A model generated the notes under the pieces. The model worked only from the letters and a program-made list of their open reading frames with translations. It was not told the DNA's origin and ran no database searches. Made by a program: the position numbers and the translations under genes. This document shows positions 37,463 through 47,003 of a DNA stretch of 64,000 nucleotides, in pieces; positions within the stretch are counted from its first letter, which is position 1, and each line of letters starts with the position of its first letter. The stretch is taken from positions 1-64,000 of the forward strand of contig CAUJHG010000033.1 of assembly GCA_963204785.1 (NCBI GenBank), in the 5' to 3' direction. The stretch comes from Pseudomonadota bacterium. Lineage in GTDB: Bacteria > Pseudomonadota > Gammaproteobacteria > Burkholderiales > Burkholderiaceae_E.

Positions 37463-38015
37463 TCGTTCAGCTCCAGTGCGCAGCAGGGGCGCAGCCTGCG
37501 CAGGCCGGCGGAACGTGCCCGGGATGGGCGTACGGACGCGAGCACGCCCCGGTCAGCGATCGCAGCGCGATCGACCGGGGTCGATGGAGACTCTGGAAAG
37601 CACCGGGAGACTGCCGCCGCCGCGCCCGGTGCCGGCGCGACACCGCGCGCGGGGGCGCTCGATGCGAGTGCCGGGGCGCCTTGGTGTCGGGGGCGTGGCG
37701 AGGGGCCGCATTCTTCCGTCGGCTCCGGGGCCTGCTGAGGCACCGGCAGTCGTCATGATCTGGCTCGGGATCCGTGTGTTCCGCGCTCCCTTGCGGGGAG
37801 CCGCGTTCGATGTTCTGTTGCCGTCCGCGATGCGGGCCGATCGAACGGCGCCGCTGGCTGGCCGGTGTTCGTCGATTCCCGCCGATTCGGCCCGGCCCCG
37901 CCGGCTGGCGCGCCGCGGGTGCAGGTTTCTGGGCAAAGGCACTCCGGCGACCGGCGCATGCCGAAGACGAGCAACCGGCAGCAACCTCTACGGACAACCT
38001 GTAAAGTATAGCAAG
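37463..38015. promoter_or_regulatory. rne/rluC divergent spacer with probable long rne leader
   Basis: These 553 bases hold no convincing gene. On the minus strand TATACT (complement of 38005-38010) with TTGTGG 18 bases before it could start rne about 535 bases upstream of its ATG. A long leader is known for rne in E. coli, where hairpins let RNase E cut its own mRNA. On the plus strand TAAAGT at 38002-38007 ends 8 bases before the rluC ATG. Confidence 0.45.
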
Positions 38016-39104
38016 ATGAACCCACGAACCACAAAGCCCGCGGCCCGAGCCGACGAACGCCCCTCTGCCGGGGCCCGGGCGGTGCAGATGCTGACGGTCG
38101 CCGAGGACTCCGGCGCCGGCCAGCGGCTGGACAACTTCCTGCTGCGCCATTGCCGGGGCGTTCCGAAGTCGCACCTGTACCGGCTGATCCGCAGCGGGCA
38201 GGTGCGGGTCAACGGCGGCCGCTGCCGTCCCGACGACCGCCTCGACCCGGGCGATCTGGTCCGGGTGCCGCCGATGGTGCAGGCGGCGCCTGCCGAGGGC
38301 GCGCCCCCGCCGGCGCCGGCGCTCGAGCATCCGGTGCTGTTCGAGGACGAGGCGCTGCTGGCCGTGGACAAGCCGGCAGGCGTCGCGGTCCACGGCGGCA
38401 GCGGGGTCGCCCACGGGGTGATCGAGCAGTTGCGCGCAGCGCGACCGCACGCTCCCTTCCTGGAGCTCGCCCACCGGCTCGATCGGGAGACCTCGGGTGT
38501 GCTGCTGCTGGGCAAGAAACGCCGTGCGCTGCTCGACCTGCACGCGCAACTGCGCGAGCGCCGCACCGACAAGCGCTACCTGGCGATCGTGGTCGGACGC
38601 TGGCCGCGGCGCACCCGCTCGATCGGCTTTCCGCTGCACCGCTACCTGACGCCGGAGGGCGAGCGCAGGGTGCGCGTCCAGGACGGCGGGCAGGAGGCGC
38701 TCACGCGGGTCACCGGCCTGCAGCAGTTCGAACTGGGCGCGCTCGGGGTCTTCACGCTCGTCGAAGCGAAGATCGAGACCGGGCGCACCCACCAGATCCG
38801 GGTGCACCTGGCGCACAGCGGCTTTCCGATCGTCGGCGACGAGAAGTACGGTTCCTTCGAGCTCAACAAGGCGCTGCAGCGCGCCGGGCACCGACGCATG
38901 TACCTGCACGCGCACTCGATCACCCTGCGCCATCCGCTGGACGGCCGCACGCTCCGGCTGGTGGCGCCGATGCCGGACGCCTTCAGCCGGCTGATCGACG
39001 CAGGCCGCCCGCTCGCGCGCGCAGCGGCATCGACCAGCGACACGGCCGGATTCAGCCCACGCACGCAGCGGCAGGCAGCCGTGGACGGACAGGAGGCACG
39101 ATGA
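38016..39104 (+). CDS. rluC: 23S rRNA pseudouridine synthase (RluC family)
   Basis: The 362-residue enzyme isomerises uridines in 23S rRNA. It has an N-terminal S4 RNA-binding domain (QRLDNFLLRHCRGVPKSHLY, RSGQVRVNGGRCRPDDRL) and the catalytic domain with LAHRLDRETSGVLLLGKKR, whose Asp is the nucleophile, and IETGRTHQIRVHLAHSGFP. Divergence from rne is the same arrangement as in E. coli, which favours RluC over RluD. The stop overlaps the next ATG (ATGA). Confidence 0.94.
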   Translation: MNPRTTKPAARADERPSAGARAVQMLTVAEDSGAGQRLDNFLLRHCRGVPKSHLYRLIRSGQVRVNGGRCRPDDRLDPGDLVRVPPMVQAAPAEGAPPPAPALEHPVLFEDEALLAVDKPAGVAVHGGSGVAHGVIEQLRAARPHAPFLELAHRLDRETSGVLLLGKKRRALLDLHAQLRERRTDKRYLAIVVGRWPRRTRSIGFPLHRYLTPEGERRVRVQDGGQEALTRVTGLQQFELGALGVFTLVEAKIETGRTHQIRVHLAHSGFPIVGDEKYGSFELNKALQRAGHRRMYLHAHSITLRHPLDGRTLRLVAPMPDAFSRLIDAGRPLARAAASTSDTAGFSPRTQRQAAVDGQEAR

Positions 39105-39793
39105 GCGCAGCCTTCGAACTGGTCGTCTTCGACTGGGACGGCACCCTGATCGATTCGACCCACGCGATCACCGATTCGCTGCGCGCGTCGGCCGCCGACC
39201 TCGGGCTGCCCGTGCCCAGCAGGGAGCGCGCCAGCCACGTGATCGGGCTGGGGCTGCTCGATGCGATCCACTACGCGGTTCCGGCGATCCGCAGCGAGCA
39301 GGTGCCGCTGTTCGTCGATCGGTATCGCAGCCATTTCCTGGCGCGCGACGCGCAGCTCCACGCCTTCGACGGAATCGAGCGGCTGCTGGCCGAGATCGAC
39401 GCCACCGGCGTGATGCTCGCGGTGGCCACCGGCAAGTCGCGCGCCGGCCTGGACAGGGCGCTGCTGCAGACGGGCTGGAAGCCCCGTTTCGCGGCGACCC
39501 GCACCGCCGACGAAGGCATCCCCAAGCCCGACCCCTGGATGCTCGAGGACATCCTCGACGAGCTCGGAGTGGCCGCGCAGCGCACGGTGATGATCGGCGA
39601 CACGACACACGACCTGCGCATGGCGCAGGCCGCCGGAACCGCATCGGTGGCGGTGACCTACGGCGCGCACCCGGTTGCCGAACTGCTCGGCTGCGCACCG
39701 ACCGCCTGCGTCGACTCGGTCGAGGCGCTGCGGGCCTGGCTGATGCCGCAACTGCTCGCCCCTGGCGCTGGCGCTGGCGGAGGGGCAAGGTGA
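39101..39793 (+). CDS. HAD-family phosphatase (phosphoglycolate phosphatase-like)
   Basis: The 230-residue HAD hydrolase shows motif I DWDGTLIDS, motif II LAVATGKSR, motif III Lys in GIPKPDP and motif IV MIGDTTHDLRMA. The cap domain and length match Gph-type phosphatases. In betaproteobacteria a gph-like gene follows rluC and precedes a Rieske gene and sppA, as here. Substrate is not proven; phosphoglycolate or a nucleotide monophosphate is likely. Its stop overlaps the GTG start of the next gene. Confidence 0.9.
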   Translation: MSAAFELVVFDWDGTLIDSTHAITDSLRASAADLGLPVPSRERASHVIGLGLLDAIHYAVPAIRSEQVPLFVDRYRSHFLARDAQLHAFDGIERLLAEIDATGVMLAVATGKSRAGLDRALLQTGWKPRFAATRTADEGIPKPDPWMLEDILDELGVAAQRTVMIGDTTHDLRMAQAAGTASVAVTYGAHPVAELLGCAPTACVDSVEALRAWLMPQLLAPGAGAGGGAR

Positions 39794-40248
39794 GCGCGGG
39801 CAGCAGCGGGGGCGGTGATCCGTTCGACGACCGCGGTGCCGATGTGAACGGCGCCGGCGCCCGCGAGCCGACGGCACCCGCGCCAGGCTGGCGATGGAAG
39901 GCCGTGTGTGCGTCGGACGAACTGCGCGAGGGCGGCAACGGCGTGCGCTTCGACGTGCCCTCGCCGGACGCTCCCGAGCTGCCCGCCTTCGTGGTGCGCT
40001 TCGAGGGCAGGCCGCGCGCCTACCTGAACCGGTGCAGCCACATGGCGGTCGAGCTCGACTGGCAGGAGGGCCGTTTCTTCGACGACACCGGCCTATACTT
40101 GGTCTGCGCCACGCACGGCGCCCTCTATCATGCCGCCGACGGCGCCTGCGCCGGCGGTCCGTGCCGCGGGCGGCCGCTGACCGCACTGCAGGCCTGCGAA
40201 GCCGATGGCAAGGTGTGGGTGGCAATTCGAACCGGACGAACAGGGTAG
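39790..40248 (+). CDS. Rieske [2Fe-2S] domain protein
   Basis: The 152-residue protein carries one Rieske cluster: CSH at residues 82-84 and CATH about 20 residues later, with FVVRFEGRPRAYLNRCSH as the lead-in. The first 35 residues are disordered. It has no transmembrane helix, so it is a soluble ferredoxin-like protein rather than part of cytochrome bc1. The GTG start overlaps the HAD gene stop. Its role beside the peptidase gene is unknown. Confidence 0.88.
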   Translation: MSAGSSGGGDPFDDRGADVNGAGAREPTAPAPGWRWKAVCASDELREGGNGVRFDVPSPDAPELPAFVVRFEGRPRAYLNRCSHMAVELDWQEGRFFDDTGLYLVCATHGALYHAADGACAGGPCRGRPLTALQACEADGKVWVAIRTGRTG

Positions 40249-40254
40249 CGACGG

Positions 40255-41241
40255 ATGGACGAACAAGGCATTCCGAGGCAGGCCCCGTCGCCGTCGGCAG
40301 GCCGTCCCGAGGGCTGGGAGCGCAGGCTGATCGAGGACCTGGCGCTGGCCACGCTGCGCGAGAAGCGCACGGCGCGCCGCTGGAGCATCTTCTTCCGGCT
40401 CCTGTACTTCGTGGCAATCGTCGTGGGCCTGATGCTCGCGACCGGCCTGTGGAATCCGACCGAGCCCACGGCCCGCGGACCGCACACCGCACTGGTCGAC
40501 GTCGACGGCGTGATCAGCGCGAAGGGCGAGGCCTCGGCGGAGTCGATCGCCGCCGGCCTGCGCGCCGCCTTCGACGACGCCAACACCGCCGGCGTGGTGC
40601 TGCGGATCAACAGCCCGGGCGGCAGTCCGGTGCAGGCAGGAATCGTCCACGACGAGATCCGCCGTCTTCGCGCCAGCCATCCCGAAATCCCGCTGTACGT
40701 GGTGGTCGAGGAGGTGTGCGCGTCGGGCGGCTACTACATTGCGGCCGCGGCCGACCGCATCTACGTCGACAAGGCGAGCCTGATCGGCTCGATCGGCGTG
40801 CTGATGGACGGCTTCGGCTTCGTGGGCACGATGGAGAAGCTCGGCGTCGAACGCCGGCTCATCACCGCCGGCGAGAGCAAGGGCTTCATGGACAGCTTCT
40901 CGCCGATGGCGCCGAAGGACCGCGAGCACCTGCAGACGATGCTCGACGAGATCCATCGGCAGTTCATCACCGCAGTGCGTTCCGGTCGTGGCGATCGCCT
41001 GAAGGAGGATGCGGACACCTTCTCCGGGCTGGTCTGGACCGGTGCGCGCAGCCTGGAGATCGGGCTGGCCGACGAACTGGGCAGCGTCGACAGCGTCGCG
41101 CGCGAGGTGATCAAGGCCGAGAACGTGGTCGACTTCACGCGCAAGCAGAACATCGCGGAACGGCTCGCCAAGCGCGTCGGGGCAGGGGGCGTGCAGATGC
41201 TCGTGGACCTCCTCGGCGCGGAGTCGGCGCGGCTGCGCTGA
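40255..41241 (+). CDS. Signal peptide peptidase SppA-like (S49 family)
   Basis: The 328-residue protein has one N-terminal transmembrane helix (LLYFVAIVVGLMLATGLW) and a short-form S49 peptidase domain. VVLRINSPGGSPVQAG gives the oxyanion region and EEVCASGGYYIAAAADRIYV the nucleophile serine; the general-base lysine is expected in LITAGESKGFMDSF. Such enzymes degrade leftover signal peptides in the membrane. The single-domain length matches the bacterial half-size SppA. A convergent methylase gene follows. Confidence 0.92.
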   Translation: MDEQGIPRQAPSPSAGRPEGWERRLIEDLALATLREKRTARRWSIFFRLLYFVAIVVGLMLATGLWNPTEPTARGPHTALVDVDGVISAKGEASAESIAAGLRAAFDDANTAGVVLRINSPGGSPVQAGIVHDEIRRLRASHPEIPLYVVVEEVCASGGYYIAAAADRIYVDKASLIGSIGVLMDGFGFVGTMEKLGVERRLITAGESKGFMDSFSPMAPKDREHLQTMLDEIHRQFITAVRSGRGDRLKEDADTFSGLVWTGARSLEIGLADELGSVDSVAREVIKAENVVDFTRKQNIAERLAKRVGAGGVQMLVDLLGAESARLR

Positions 41242-41348
41242 GCCTCGCAAGGCCCCCGGCACGCGCGCCGCGCGCCTTCTTCCCTGACGCAATCGCGCCC
41301 GTCCGCATCACGGGCTCCTGCGGGCCCGCCTGCGGCCCGGGCCTGCGC

Positions 41349-42188
41349 TCAGCCCTTCCTGCCCCGCTGCACCCGAGCGCCCGCAGGCGCGCGAGCGTCG
41401 GTGCCCCGGCGGGCGGACGGGTGCTCAGCCACCGGTGTGCGACTGCCGCGCGCGAGCGCCGGCGCCTGCAGCGAGAACACCGTGGGCGTGCGCTCGATTT
41501 CGGGGGCGAGCGCACGCCACTGCGCGACGCTGCGGGTGCGCACCGTCTCCCCGGGCAGCGTCAGCCGGGCCGCCACTCCGAGCAGGGTCTCACCGTCCAG
41601 CGTCTGCAGCAGCGCATCGAAGAGCGCCTGGTTGCGGTAGGGCGTCTCGATCATCAGCACCGCCTCGCCACTGGCCGCCGAGCGGCGCTCCAGCTCGCGC
41701 AGGCGCTGCGCGCGCGCCGCCGGGTCCACCGGCACGTATCCGACGAAGGCGAAGGCCTGGCCGTTCATCCCGGACGCCATCAGCGCCAGCAGCAGTGAAC
41801 TGGGGCCCACCAGCGGAACCACCTCGATCCCTTCGCGGTGGGCAAGCGCGACAAGCGCCGCGCCGGGATCGGCCACTGCCGGGACGCCGGCCTCCGAAAG
41901 CAGGCCGACGTCGTGTCCGGCCAGCAGCGGCGCGAGCAGCCCGGGCAGGCGCGCATCGGGCGTGTTCCGGTTCAGCTCGTGGATCTCGAGCTCCTGCATC
42001 GCCCGGCGCATCGGCAGCCGCCCGAGCACCGCGCGCGCGCTGCGGGCGTGTTCGGCGACGAAGCGATCCAGCCCCACGACCGCCTCGACCGTGGCCGGCG
42101 GCAGCACCCGCAGCGGGTCCTCGTCGGGCCCCAGCGGCGTGGGCACCAGGTAGAGGCGGCCGCTGCGGCGGGTCGGTGCATCGCTCAT
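41349..42188 (-). CDS. SAM-dependent methyltransferase, tetrapyrrole-methylase fold (RsmI-like)
   Basis: The 279-residue protein has the two-domain fold used by RsmI (16S rRNA ribose methylation) and cobalamin methylases: LYLVPTPLGPDEDPLRVLP, FVAEHARSARAVL, GLLSEAGVPAVADPGAALV and GPSSLLLALMASGMNGQAFA. It differs from RsmI in the first motif and has a disordered basic C-terminus, so it looks like the RsmI paralogue found beside maf in betaproteobacteria. Its ATG overlaps the maf stop. Target unknown. Confidence 0.85.
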   Translation of the reverse strand: MSDAPTRRSGRLYLVPTPLGPDEDPLRVLPPATVEAVVGLDRFVAEHARSARAVLGRLPMRRAMQELEIHELNRNTPDARLPGLLAPLLAGHDVGLLSEAGVPAVADPGAALVALAHREGIEVVPLVGPSSLLLALMASGMNGQAFAFVGYVPVDPAARAQRLRELERRSAASGEAVLMIETPYRNQALFDALLQTLDGETLLGVAARLTLPGETVRTRSVAQWRALAPEIERTPTVFSLQAPALARGSRTPVAEHPSARRGTDARAPAGARVQRGRKG

Positions 42189-42841
42189 GCCGGCGCTCCC
42201 GGATCCCCGAAGCCTGCGCCCAGCACCGGCTGGCCGGCCGCGGCCAGCAGCCCCGTCAGCGCGATCAGCGGCAGTCCCACCAGGGCGGTGGGATCGGGGC
42301 CCTCCACCGATTCCAGCAGCGCGATGCCCAGGCCCTCGACCTTCGCGGACCCGGCGCAGTCGTAGGCGGGCTCACGCGCGAGGTAGGCCTCGAGCGTCGC
42401 GTCGTCCAGGCGACGGAAGCGCACGCGGGTCTCGACGATCTCCGTGCGACACAGACCGGTGGCCGCGCACACCAGCGCCAATCCGGTGTGGAAGCGCACG
42501 CTGCGACCGGAGGCTGCGCGCAGTTGCTCGAGCGCGGCACGATGGGTGCCGGGCTTGCCGATCAGCGTGCTGCCGTCGATGGTCGCGGTCTGGTCCGAGC
42601 CGATCACCAGCGCTTCGGGACGCCGGACGGCCAGCGCCTGCGCCTTGGCCAGCGACAGCCGCAGCGCGAGGGCCGGGGCGGCCTCGCCGGGCAGCGCCGT
42701 CTCGTCGACCTGCGGCGCGAACGTCTCGAAGGGCAGGCCCAGCCGGCCGAGAAGCTCGCGCCGGTAAGGCGAGGCCGAGGCCAGCACCAGCGGTCGGCGC
42801 ACCGGACCGTGCTGCATGCGCGAGGGCAGGGGGTGGCTCAT
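42185..42841 (-). CDS. maf: Maf/YceF-family nucleotide pyrophosphatase
   Basis: The 218-residue Maf protein hydrolyses non-canonical nucleoside triphosphates. It has LVLASASPYRRELLGRLGLP, the metal-site VDETALPGE, and VIGSDQTATIDGSTLIGKPG. Its place next to yceD-rpmF-plsX matches YceF, the E. coli m7GTP-specific type. A second possible start is the Met at residue 9. It diverges from yceD over 65 bases. Confidence 0.93.
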   Translation of the reverse strand: MSHPLPSRMQHGPVRRPLVLASASPYRRELLGRLGLPFETFAPQVDETALPGEAAPALALRLSLAKAQALAVRRPEALVIGSDQTATIDGSTLIGKPGTHRAALEQLRAASGRSVRFHTGLALVCAATGLCRTEIVETRVRFRRLDDATLEAYLAREPAYDCAGSAKVEGLGIALLESVEGPDPTALVGLPLIALTGLLAAAGQPVLGAGFGDPGAPA

Positions 42842-42894
42842 CGGGATCGGGGCGGTGCGCGATGCACGCAGGCTCGGCTCACAGGGCGGGCCGG

Positions 42895-42900
42895 TATCAT
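42895..42900 (+). promoter_or_regulatory. Putative -10 element close to the yceD start
   Basis: TATCAT ends six bases before the yceD ATG, so transcription could begin at or near the start codon. No clear -35 is visible. Confidence 0.35.
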
Positions 42901-42906
42901 ATCCGG

Positions 42907-43479
42907 ATGAGTGCCAAGCCCACGAAATCCGTCGCTGCCCGCCCCTGGATCGACACGCTCGAGTTCGCGCGCTCGGGCGGCAGCCTGGAGGCCGAGCAGC
43001 CGGCAGGCGATTTCCCCCGCCTGCTCGAACTGCTCGCCGCCCCGGAAGGGCAGATCCGCTGGCGCCTCGACGGCCAGCGCAGGCCGCGCCCCGAGGGCGG
43101 CGCCGACTCCTTCCTGCGCCTGCAGATCGCCGGCACGGTCTCGCTCGAATGCATCCGCTGCCTGAAACCGGTGCAGGCGCAGTTCGGCGACGAGCGGCTC
43201 TTCAAGATCGCCGCCACCGAGGCGCAGGCCGAGCGGGAGGACGCGCAGACCGACGACTACGACGCCCTCGTGGCCAGTCACCGCTTCGACGTGCTCGAAC
43301 TGGTCGAGGACGAGGCGATTCTCGCGCTGCCGATCGCGCCGCGCCACGCCGACTGCGAGCTGCCTGCCGAGGTCGGAACGCGGCCCGAACGGGAGCTGGC
43401 CGAGCGTCCGAACCCGTTCGCCGCCCTGGCCGGGCTGCGCGATCGCAGGCGCGGTGAGGGTCCGGACGATGCGGGCTGA
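42907..43479 (+). CDS. yceD: DUF177 protein YceD (Large ribosomal RNA accumulation protein)
   Basis: The 190-residue YceD protein is required for normal 23S rRNA levels in plants and bacteria. It shows FARSGGSLEAEQPAGDFPRL, the central CIRCLKP pair of cysteines and the acidic DDYDALVASHRFDVLELVEDE stretch of the family, here seen as DVLELVEDEAILALP. It sits directly before rpmF in the conserved yceD-rpmF-plsX order. Length is normal for betaproteobacteria. Confidence 0.92.
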   Translation: MSAKPTKSVAARPWIDTLEFARSGGSLEAEQPAGDFPRLLELLAAPEGQIRWRLDGQRRPRPEGGADSFLRLQIAGTVSLECIRCLKPVQAQFGDERLFKIAATEAQAEREDAQTDDYDALVASHRFDVLELVEDEAILALPIAPRHADCELPAEVGTRPERELAERPNPFAALAGLRDRRRGEGPDDAG

Positions 43480-43527
43480 TTGCCCTGCTCCTGCATCCGG
43501 CTCGAACAAGAGGCAGCAATTCGTTGA

Positions 43528-43556
43528 TATAATTATCGATTGACCATCTTGACCAT
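43528..43556 (+). promoter_or_regulatory. rpmF upstream region: -10 element and TTGACCAT direct repeat
   Basis: TATAAT with an extended TGA before it (43528-43533) lies 42 bases before rpmF. Just after it, TTGACCAT occurs twice with a 9-base period (43540-43547 and 43549-43556). This is the most AT-rich spot nearby, and the repeat could be a regulator site for the lipid operon. Confidence 0.5.
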
Positions 43557-43574
43557 TTTCCGGAGCTGCCGATC

Positions 43575-43757
43575 ATGGCCGTCCAGCAGAACAAGAAATC
43601 CCCGTCCAGGCGCGGCATGCATCGTGCCCACGACTTCCTCGCCAAGCCTCCGCTGGCCGTGGAGCCGAGCACCGGCGAGATCCACCTGCGCCACCACGTG
43701 AGCCCCAACGGCTTCTACCGTGGCCGCAAGGTCCTGAAGACGAAGAACGACGAGTAA
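43575..43757 (+). CDS. rpmF: 50S ribosomal protein L32
   Basis: The 60-residue protein matches betaproteobacterial L32: [20 protein letters not shown], the central [18 protein letters not shown] and a short charged end. It lacks the zinc cysteines of some L32 forms, as is normal in this group. It precedes plsX in the standard ribosome-lipid gene order. Confidence 0.97.
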   Translation: MAVQQNKKSPSRRGMHRAHDFLAKPPLAVEPSTGEIHLRHHVSPNGFYRGRKVLKTKNDE

Positions 43758-43807
43758 ATCCTGCGTTCAGGTCACCGTCCGGAGTCCCCGGCCCTGCGCC
43801 CCGGTCG

Positions 43808-44887
43808 ATGAGCGTCCGGATTGCCATCGACTGCATGGGGGGTGACCATGGCCTGCCGGTCACGATCCCGGCGGCACTGTCCTTCCTTTCCCACGTGCCC
43901 GACGCGCGCCTGCTGCTGGTCGGGCGCGAAGCCGAGGTGCGCACCGCGCTGAGCGCCGCCGGCGGCGCGGGCGACGAGCGGATCGAACTGCGTGACGCCG
44001 CCGAGGTCGTTGCGATGGACGAACCGCCGGCCTCGGCGCTGCGCAGCAAGCGCAAGTCGTCGATGCGCATCGCGATCGAGGCAGTCAAGGCCGGCGACGC
44101 GCAGGCCTGCGTGAGCGCCGGCAACACCGGCGCGCTGATGGCGATCTCGCGCTTCGTGCTGCGCATGCTCGACGGCATCGACCGGCCGGCGATCGCGGCG
44201 CCGCTGCCCAACCAGCGCGGCCGCGTGACCACCGTGCTCGACCTCGGCGCCAACGTCGACTGCGAACCCGAGCACTACCTGCAGTTCGCGATCATGGGCG
44301 CGGCGCTGGTGTCGGTGCTCGAGGGCCGCGAGCGTCCCTCGGTCGGCCTGCTGAACATCGGCGAGGAAGCGATCAAGGGCAACGACTCGGTCAAGCAGGC
44401 CGCCGACCTGCTGCGCGCGAGCAGCCTGAACTTCCACGGCAACGTGGAGGGCAACGACATCTACGAGGGCACCACCGACGTGGTGGTCTGCGACGGCTTC
44501 GTGGGCAACGTCGCCCTCAAGACCTCCGAAGGTCTGGCGCGGATGCTCAACGGCTTCATCCGCGAGGAATACTCCCGCAATCTGCTGACGAAATTCGCCG
44601 CGCTCATGTCGATCGCGGTGCTCAGGCGACTGAAGGAGCGGGTCGACCATCGCCGCTACAATGGGGCGAGTCTGGTCGGTCTGCGTGGCATCGTGATCAA
44701 GAGCCACGGCTCGGCGGATGCCTTCGCCTTCGAGCATGCCCTGCGCCGCGCGCACGACGCCGCGCGCAAGGGGCTGCTCGAGCGGATCGCACAGACGCTC
44801 CCGCTGCTCACCGCGGAGGCGCACGCCGGGCGGGCGACGGCAGGTGCGGCGCCCGCCGCGGCTGCGTCCTCGCAGGGCATCGGCTAG
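43808..44887 (+). CDS. plsX: Phosphate acyltransferase PlsX
   Basis: The 359-residue protein makes acyl-phosphate from acyl-ACP, the first step toward phosphatidic acid. It begins [20 protein letters not shown] and carries [31 protein letters not shown] and [20 protein letters not shown]. The last 25 residues are an Ala-rich extension. It is cytoplasmic and membrane-associated. fabH follows after 69 bases. Confidence 0.97.
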   Translation: MSVRIAIDCMGGDHGLPVTIPAALSFLSHVPDARLLLVGREAEVRTALSAAGGAGDERIELRDAAEVVAMDEPPASALRSKRKSSMRIAIEAVKAGDAQACVSAGNTGALMAISRFVLRMLDGIDRPAIAAPLPNQRGRVTTVLDLGANVDCEPEHYLQFAIMGAALVSVLEGRERPSVGLLNIGEEAIKGNDSVKQAADLLRASSLNFHGNVEGNDIYEGTTDVVVCDGFVGNVALKTSEGLARMLNGFIREEYSRNLLTKFAALMSIAVLRRLKERVDHRRYNGASLVGLRGIVIKSHGSADAFAFEHALRRAHDAARKGLLERIAQTLPLLTAEAHAGRATAGAAPAAAASSQGIG

Positions 44888-44956
44888 CGCGAAGCAACCG
44901 AAGCGCGGCCAGCGGTTCGGCCGAACCGACCACCCGCGTCCAACCGAACGACTGCA

Positions 44957-45934
44957 ATGAACCGTCACTCCCGAATCGCCGGCACCGGCAGCGCGCTTCC
45001 AGAGCGCATCGTCACCAACGAGCAACTGTCGCGCGAGATGGCCGAACGCGGCCTGGAAACCTCCGATCAGTGGATCGCCGAGCGCACCGGAATCCGCCAG
45101 CGCCACATCGCCGCGCCCGAGGTGTCCGCCAGCATGCTGGCCACGCAGGCCGCGCGCGAGGCGATCGCCGCGGCCGGCGTCTCCGCCGAGGCGGTGGACC
45201 TGCTCATCGTGGCCACCTCCACGCCGGACTACGTCTTCCCGAGCACCGCCTGCCTGGTGCAGAAGGCGCTGGGCATCGCCGGCGGCGCCGCCTTCGACGT
45301 GCAGGCCGTGTGCAGCGGCTTCGTCTACGGGCTGGCCACTGCCGACGCGATGATCCGCACCGGAATGGCCTCGTGCGCGCTGGTGATCGGCGCCGAGGTC
45401 TTCTCGCGCATCCTCGACTGGAACGATCGCGGCACCTGCGTGCTCTTCGGCGACGGCGCCGGCGCGGTGCTGCTCACTGCGGCCGACCGTCCCGGCATCC
45501 TGGCCTCGAAGCTGCACGCCGACGGCCGCTACGAGAACATCCTGCGCACCGCGGGCAACGTCTGCGGCGGCGGCATCACCGGCCACCCCTTCCTGACGAT
45601 GGACGGGCAGGCGGTGTTCAAGCTGGCCGTCTCGACGCTCGACTCGGTCGCGCGCGAGACCGTCGCGCAGGCTGGCCTCGAGCTCTCCGACATCGACTGG
45701 CTGATCCCGCACCAGGCCAACCTGCGCATCATCCAGGCGACTGGGCGCAGGCTCGGAGTGCCGATCGAGCGCGTGATCGTCACGGTCGACCAGCACGCGA
45801 ACACCTCGGCGGCGTCGATTCCGCTGGCGCTGGACCAGGCGGTGCGCGACGGTCGGATCAAGCCCGGCGACAAGGTCCTGATGGAAGGCGTGGGCGGCGG
45901 CTTCACCTGGGGCGCCGTGCTCGCGCAGATGTGA
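44957..45934 (+). CDS. fabH: 3-oxoacyl-ACP synthase III (FabH)
   Basis: The 325-residue enzyme condenses acetyl-CoA with malonyl-ACP to start fatty-acid synthesis. The catalytic Cys is in [15 protein letters not shown], the His in [11 protein letters not shown], and the Asn in [15 protein letters not shown]. It ends [13 protein letters not shown], as usual. Order plsX-fabH-fabD-fabG is conserved. Confidence 0.97.
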   Translation: MNRHSRIAGTGSALPERIVTNEQLSREMAERGLETSDQWIAERTGIRQRHIAAPEVSASMLATQAAREAIAAAGVSAEAVDLLIVATSTPDYVFPSTACLVQKALGIAGGAAFDVQAVCSGFVYGLATADAMIRTGMASCALVIGAEVFSRILDWNDRGTCVLFGDGAGAVLLTAADRPGILASKLHADGRYENILRTAGNVCGGGITGHPFLTMDGQAVFKLAVSTLDSVARETVAQAGLELSDIDWLIPHQANLRIIQATGRRLGVPIERVIVTVDQHANTSAASIPLALDQAVRDGRIKPGDKVLMEGVGGGFTWGAVLAQM

Positions 45935-46061
45935 CCTGGCGCGCCGGCACGCTCCGGCGCACTGGCCGCGCAGCGGCCGATTCCGGTCCGGCGCAGCCGA
46001 GATGCCGAAGCACCGGGAGCACGGCTTCACCGGACCACCCACCGAGGAGAACCTCCCGATC

Positions 46062-47003
46062 ATGAGTCTCGCATTCGTCTTTCCCGGCCAGGGCTCGCAG
46101 GCCGTGGGCATGCTCGATGCCTTCGGCGACGACGCCGCAGTCGGTGCAGTGCTGCGTGAGGCCGACACCGCGCTCGGCGAGTCGCTGTCGGCCACGATCG
46201 CCAAGGGGCCTGCCGAGCAGCTCAACCTGACGGTGAACACCCAGCCCGCGATGCTCGTCGCCGCCTACGCCTGTCACGCCGCGTGGCGCGCTGCCGGCGG
46301 ACCCGAGGCCGCGGTGGTGGCCGGGCACAGCCTGGGCGAATACACGGCGCTCACGGTGGCAGGAACGCTCGACCTGGCCGACGCAGTGCCGCTGGTGCGG
46401 CTGCGGGCCCAGGCGATGCAGGAGGCGGTGCCCGTGGGGGTCGGCGCGATGGCCGCGATCCTCGGCCTGGACGACGACGCCGTGGCGCGCGCCTGCGCGC
46501 AGGCGCTCGAGGGGCACGCCGGCGAGGTCGTCGAGCCGGTGAACTTCAACGCGCCGGCGCAGGTGGTGATCGCCGGCCACAAGACTGCAGTCGAGCGTGC
46601 CTGCGCGGCCGCCAAGGCGCTGGGCGCCAAGCGCGCGCTGCCCCTGCCGGTCTCGGCGCCGTTCCATTCGTCGCTGCTGCGCCCGGCCGGTGATCGGCTC
46701 GCGCAGGCGCTGGCAGGCCTCGCCCTGCGCGCGCCTGCGATCCCCGTGGTCAACAACGTCGACGTCGCCGTCGAGAGCGAGCCGGCGCGCATCGCCGACG
46801 CGCTGGTGCGCCAGGCCTACGGGCCGGTGCGCTGGGTCGAGGTGGTGCAGCGCCTGGGCGCGATGGGCGTGGATCGCGTGATCGAGTTCGGCCCCGGCAA
46901 GGTGCTCGCCGGGCTGGTCGGGCGCATCGACAAGTCGCTGAAGGTGCACGCGGTCTACGATCCGGCCACGCTGCAGGCGGCGCTGGCGGAGGTCCGGGCA
47001 TGA
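46062..47003 (+). CDS. fabD: Malonyl-CoA-ACP transacylase (FabD)
   Basis: The 313-residue protein loads malonyl groups onto ACP. It starts LAFVFPGQGSQAVGML, has the nucleophile serine in VAGHSLGEYTALTVAG and the histidine in LPVSAPFHSSLL. The ATG at 46062 follows GAGGAGA by a suitable distance; an earlier ATG would add 20 residues without family similarity. It overlaps fabG by four bases. Confidence 0.96.
   Translation: MSLAFVFPGQGSQAVGMLDAFGDDAAVGAVLREADTALGESLSATIAKGPAEQLNLTVNTQPAMLVAAYACHAAWRAAGGPEAAVVAGHSLGEYTALTVAGTLDLADAVPLVRLRAQAMQEAVPVGVGAMAAILGLDDDAVARACAQALEGHAGEVVEPVNFNAPAQVVIAGHKTAVERACAAAKALGAKRALPLPVSAPFHSSLLRPAGDRLAQALAGLALRAPAIPVVNNVDVAVESEPARIADALVRQAYGPVRWVEVVQRLGAMGVDRVIEFGPGKVLAGLVGRIDKSLKVHAVYDPATLQAALAEVRA

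Noticed and set aside
41242..41348. A bidirectional terminator between sppA and the methylase gene
   Set aside because: GC-rich inverted repeats exist but there is no clear stem with a T-run on either strand.
41349..42188. RsmI itself
   Set aside because: The first motif and the basic tail differ from RsmI, and the place next to maf fits the paralogue; only the fold is certain.
43772..46240. A minus-strand frame of over 800 codons opposite plsX and fabH, and similar frames opposite parC, nagZ-uvrC and rne
   Set aside because: All lie opposite highly conserved genes and show no family motif.
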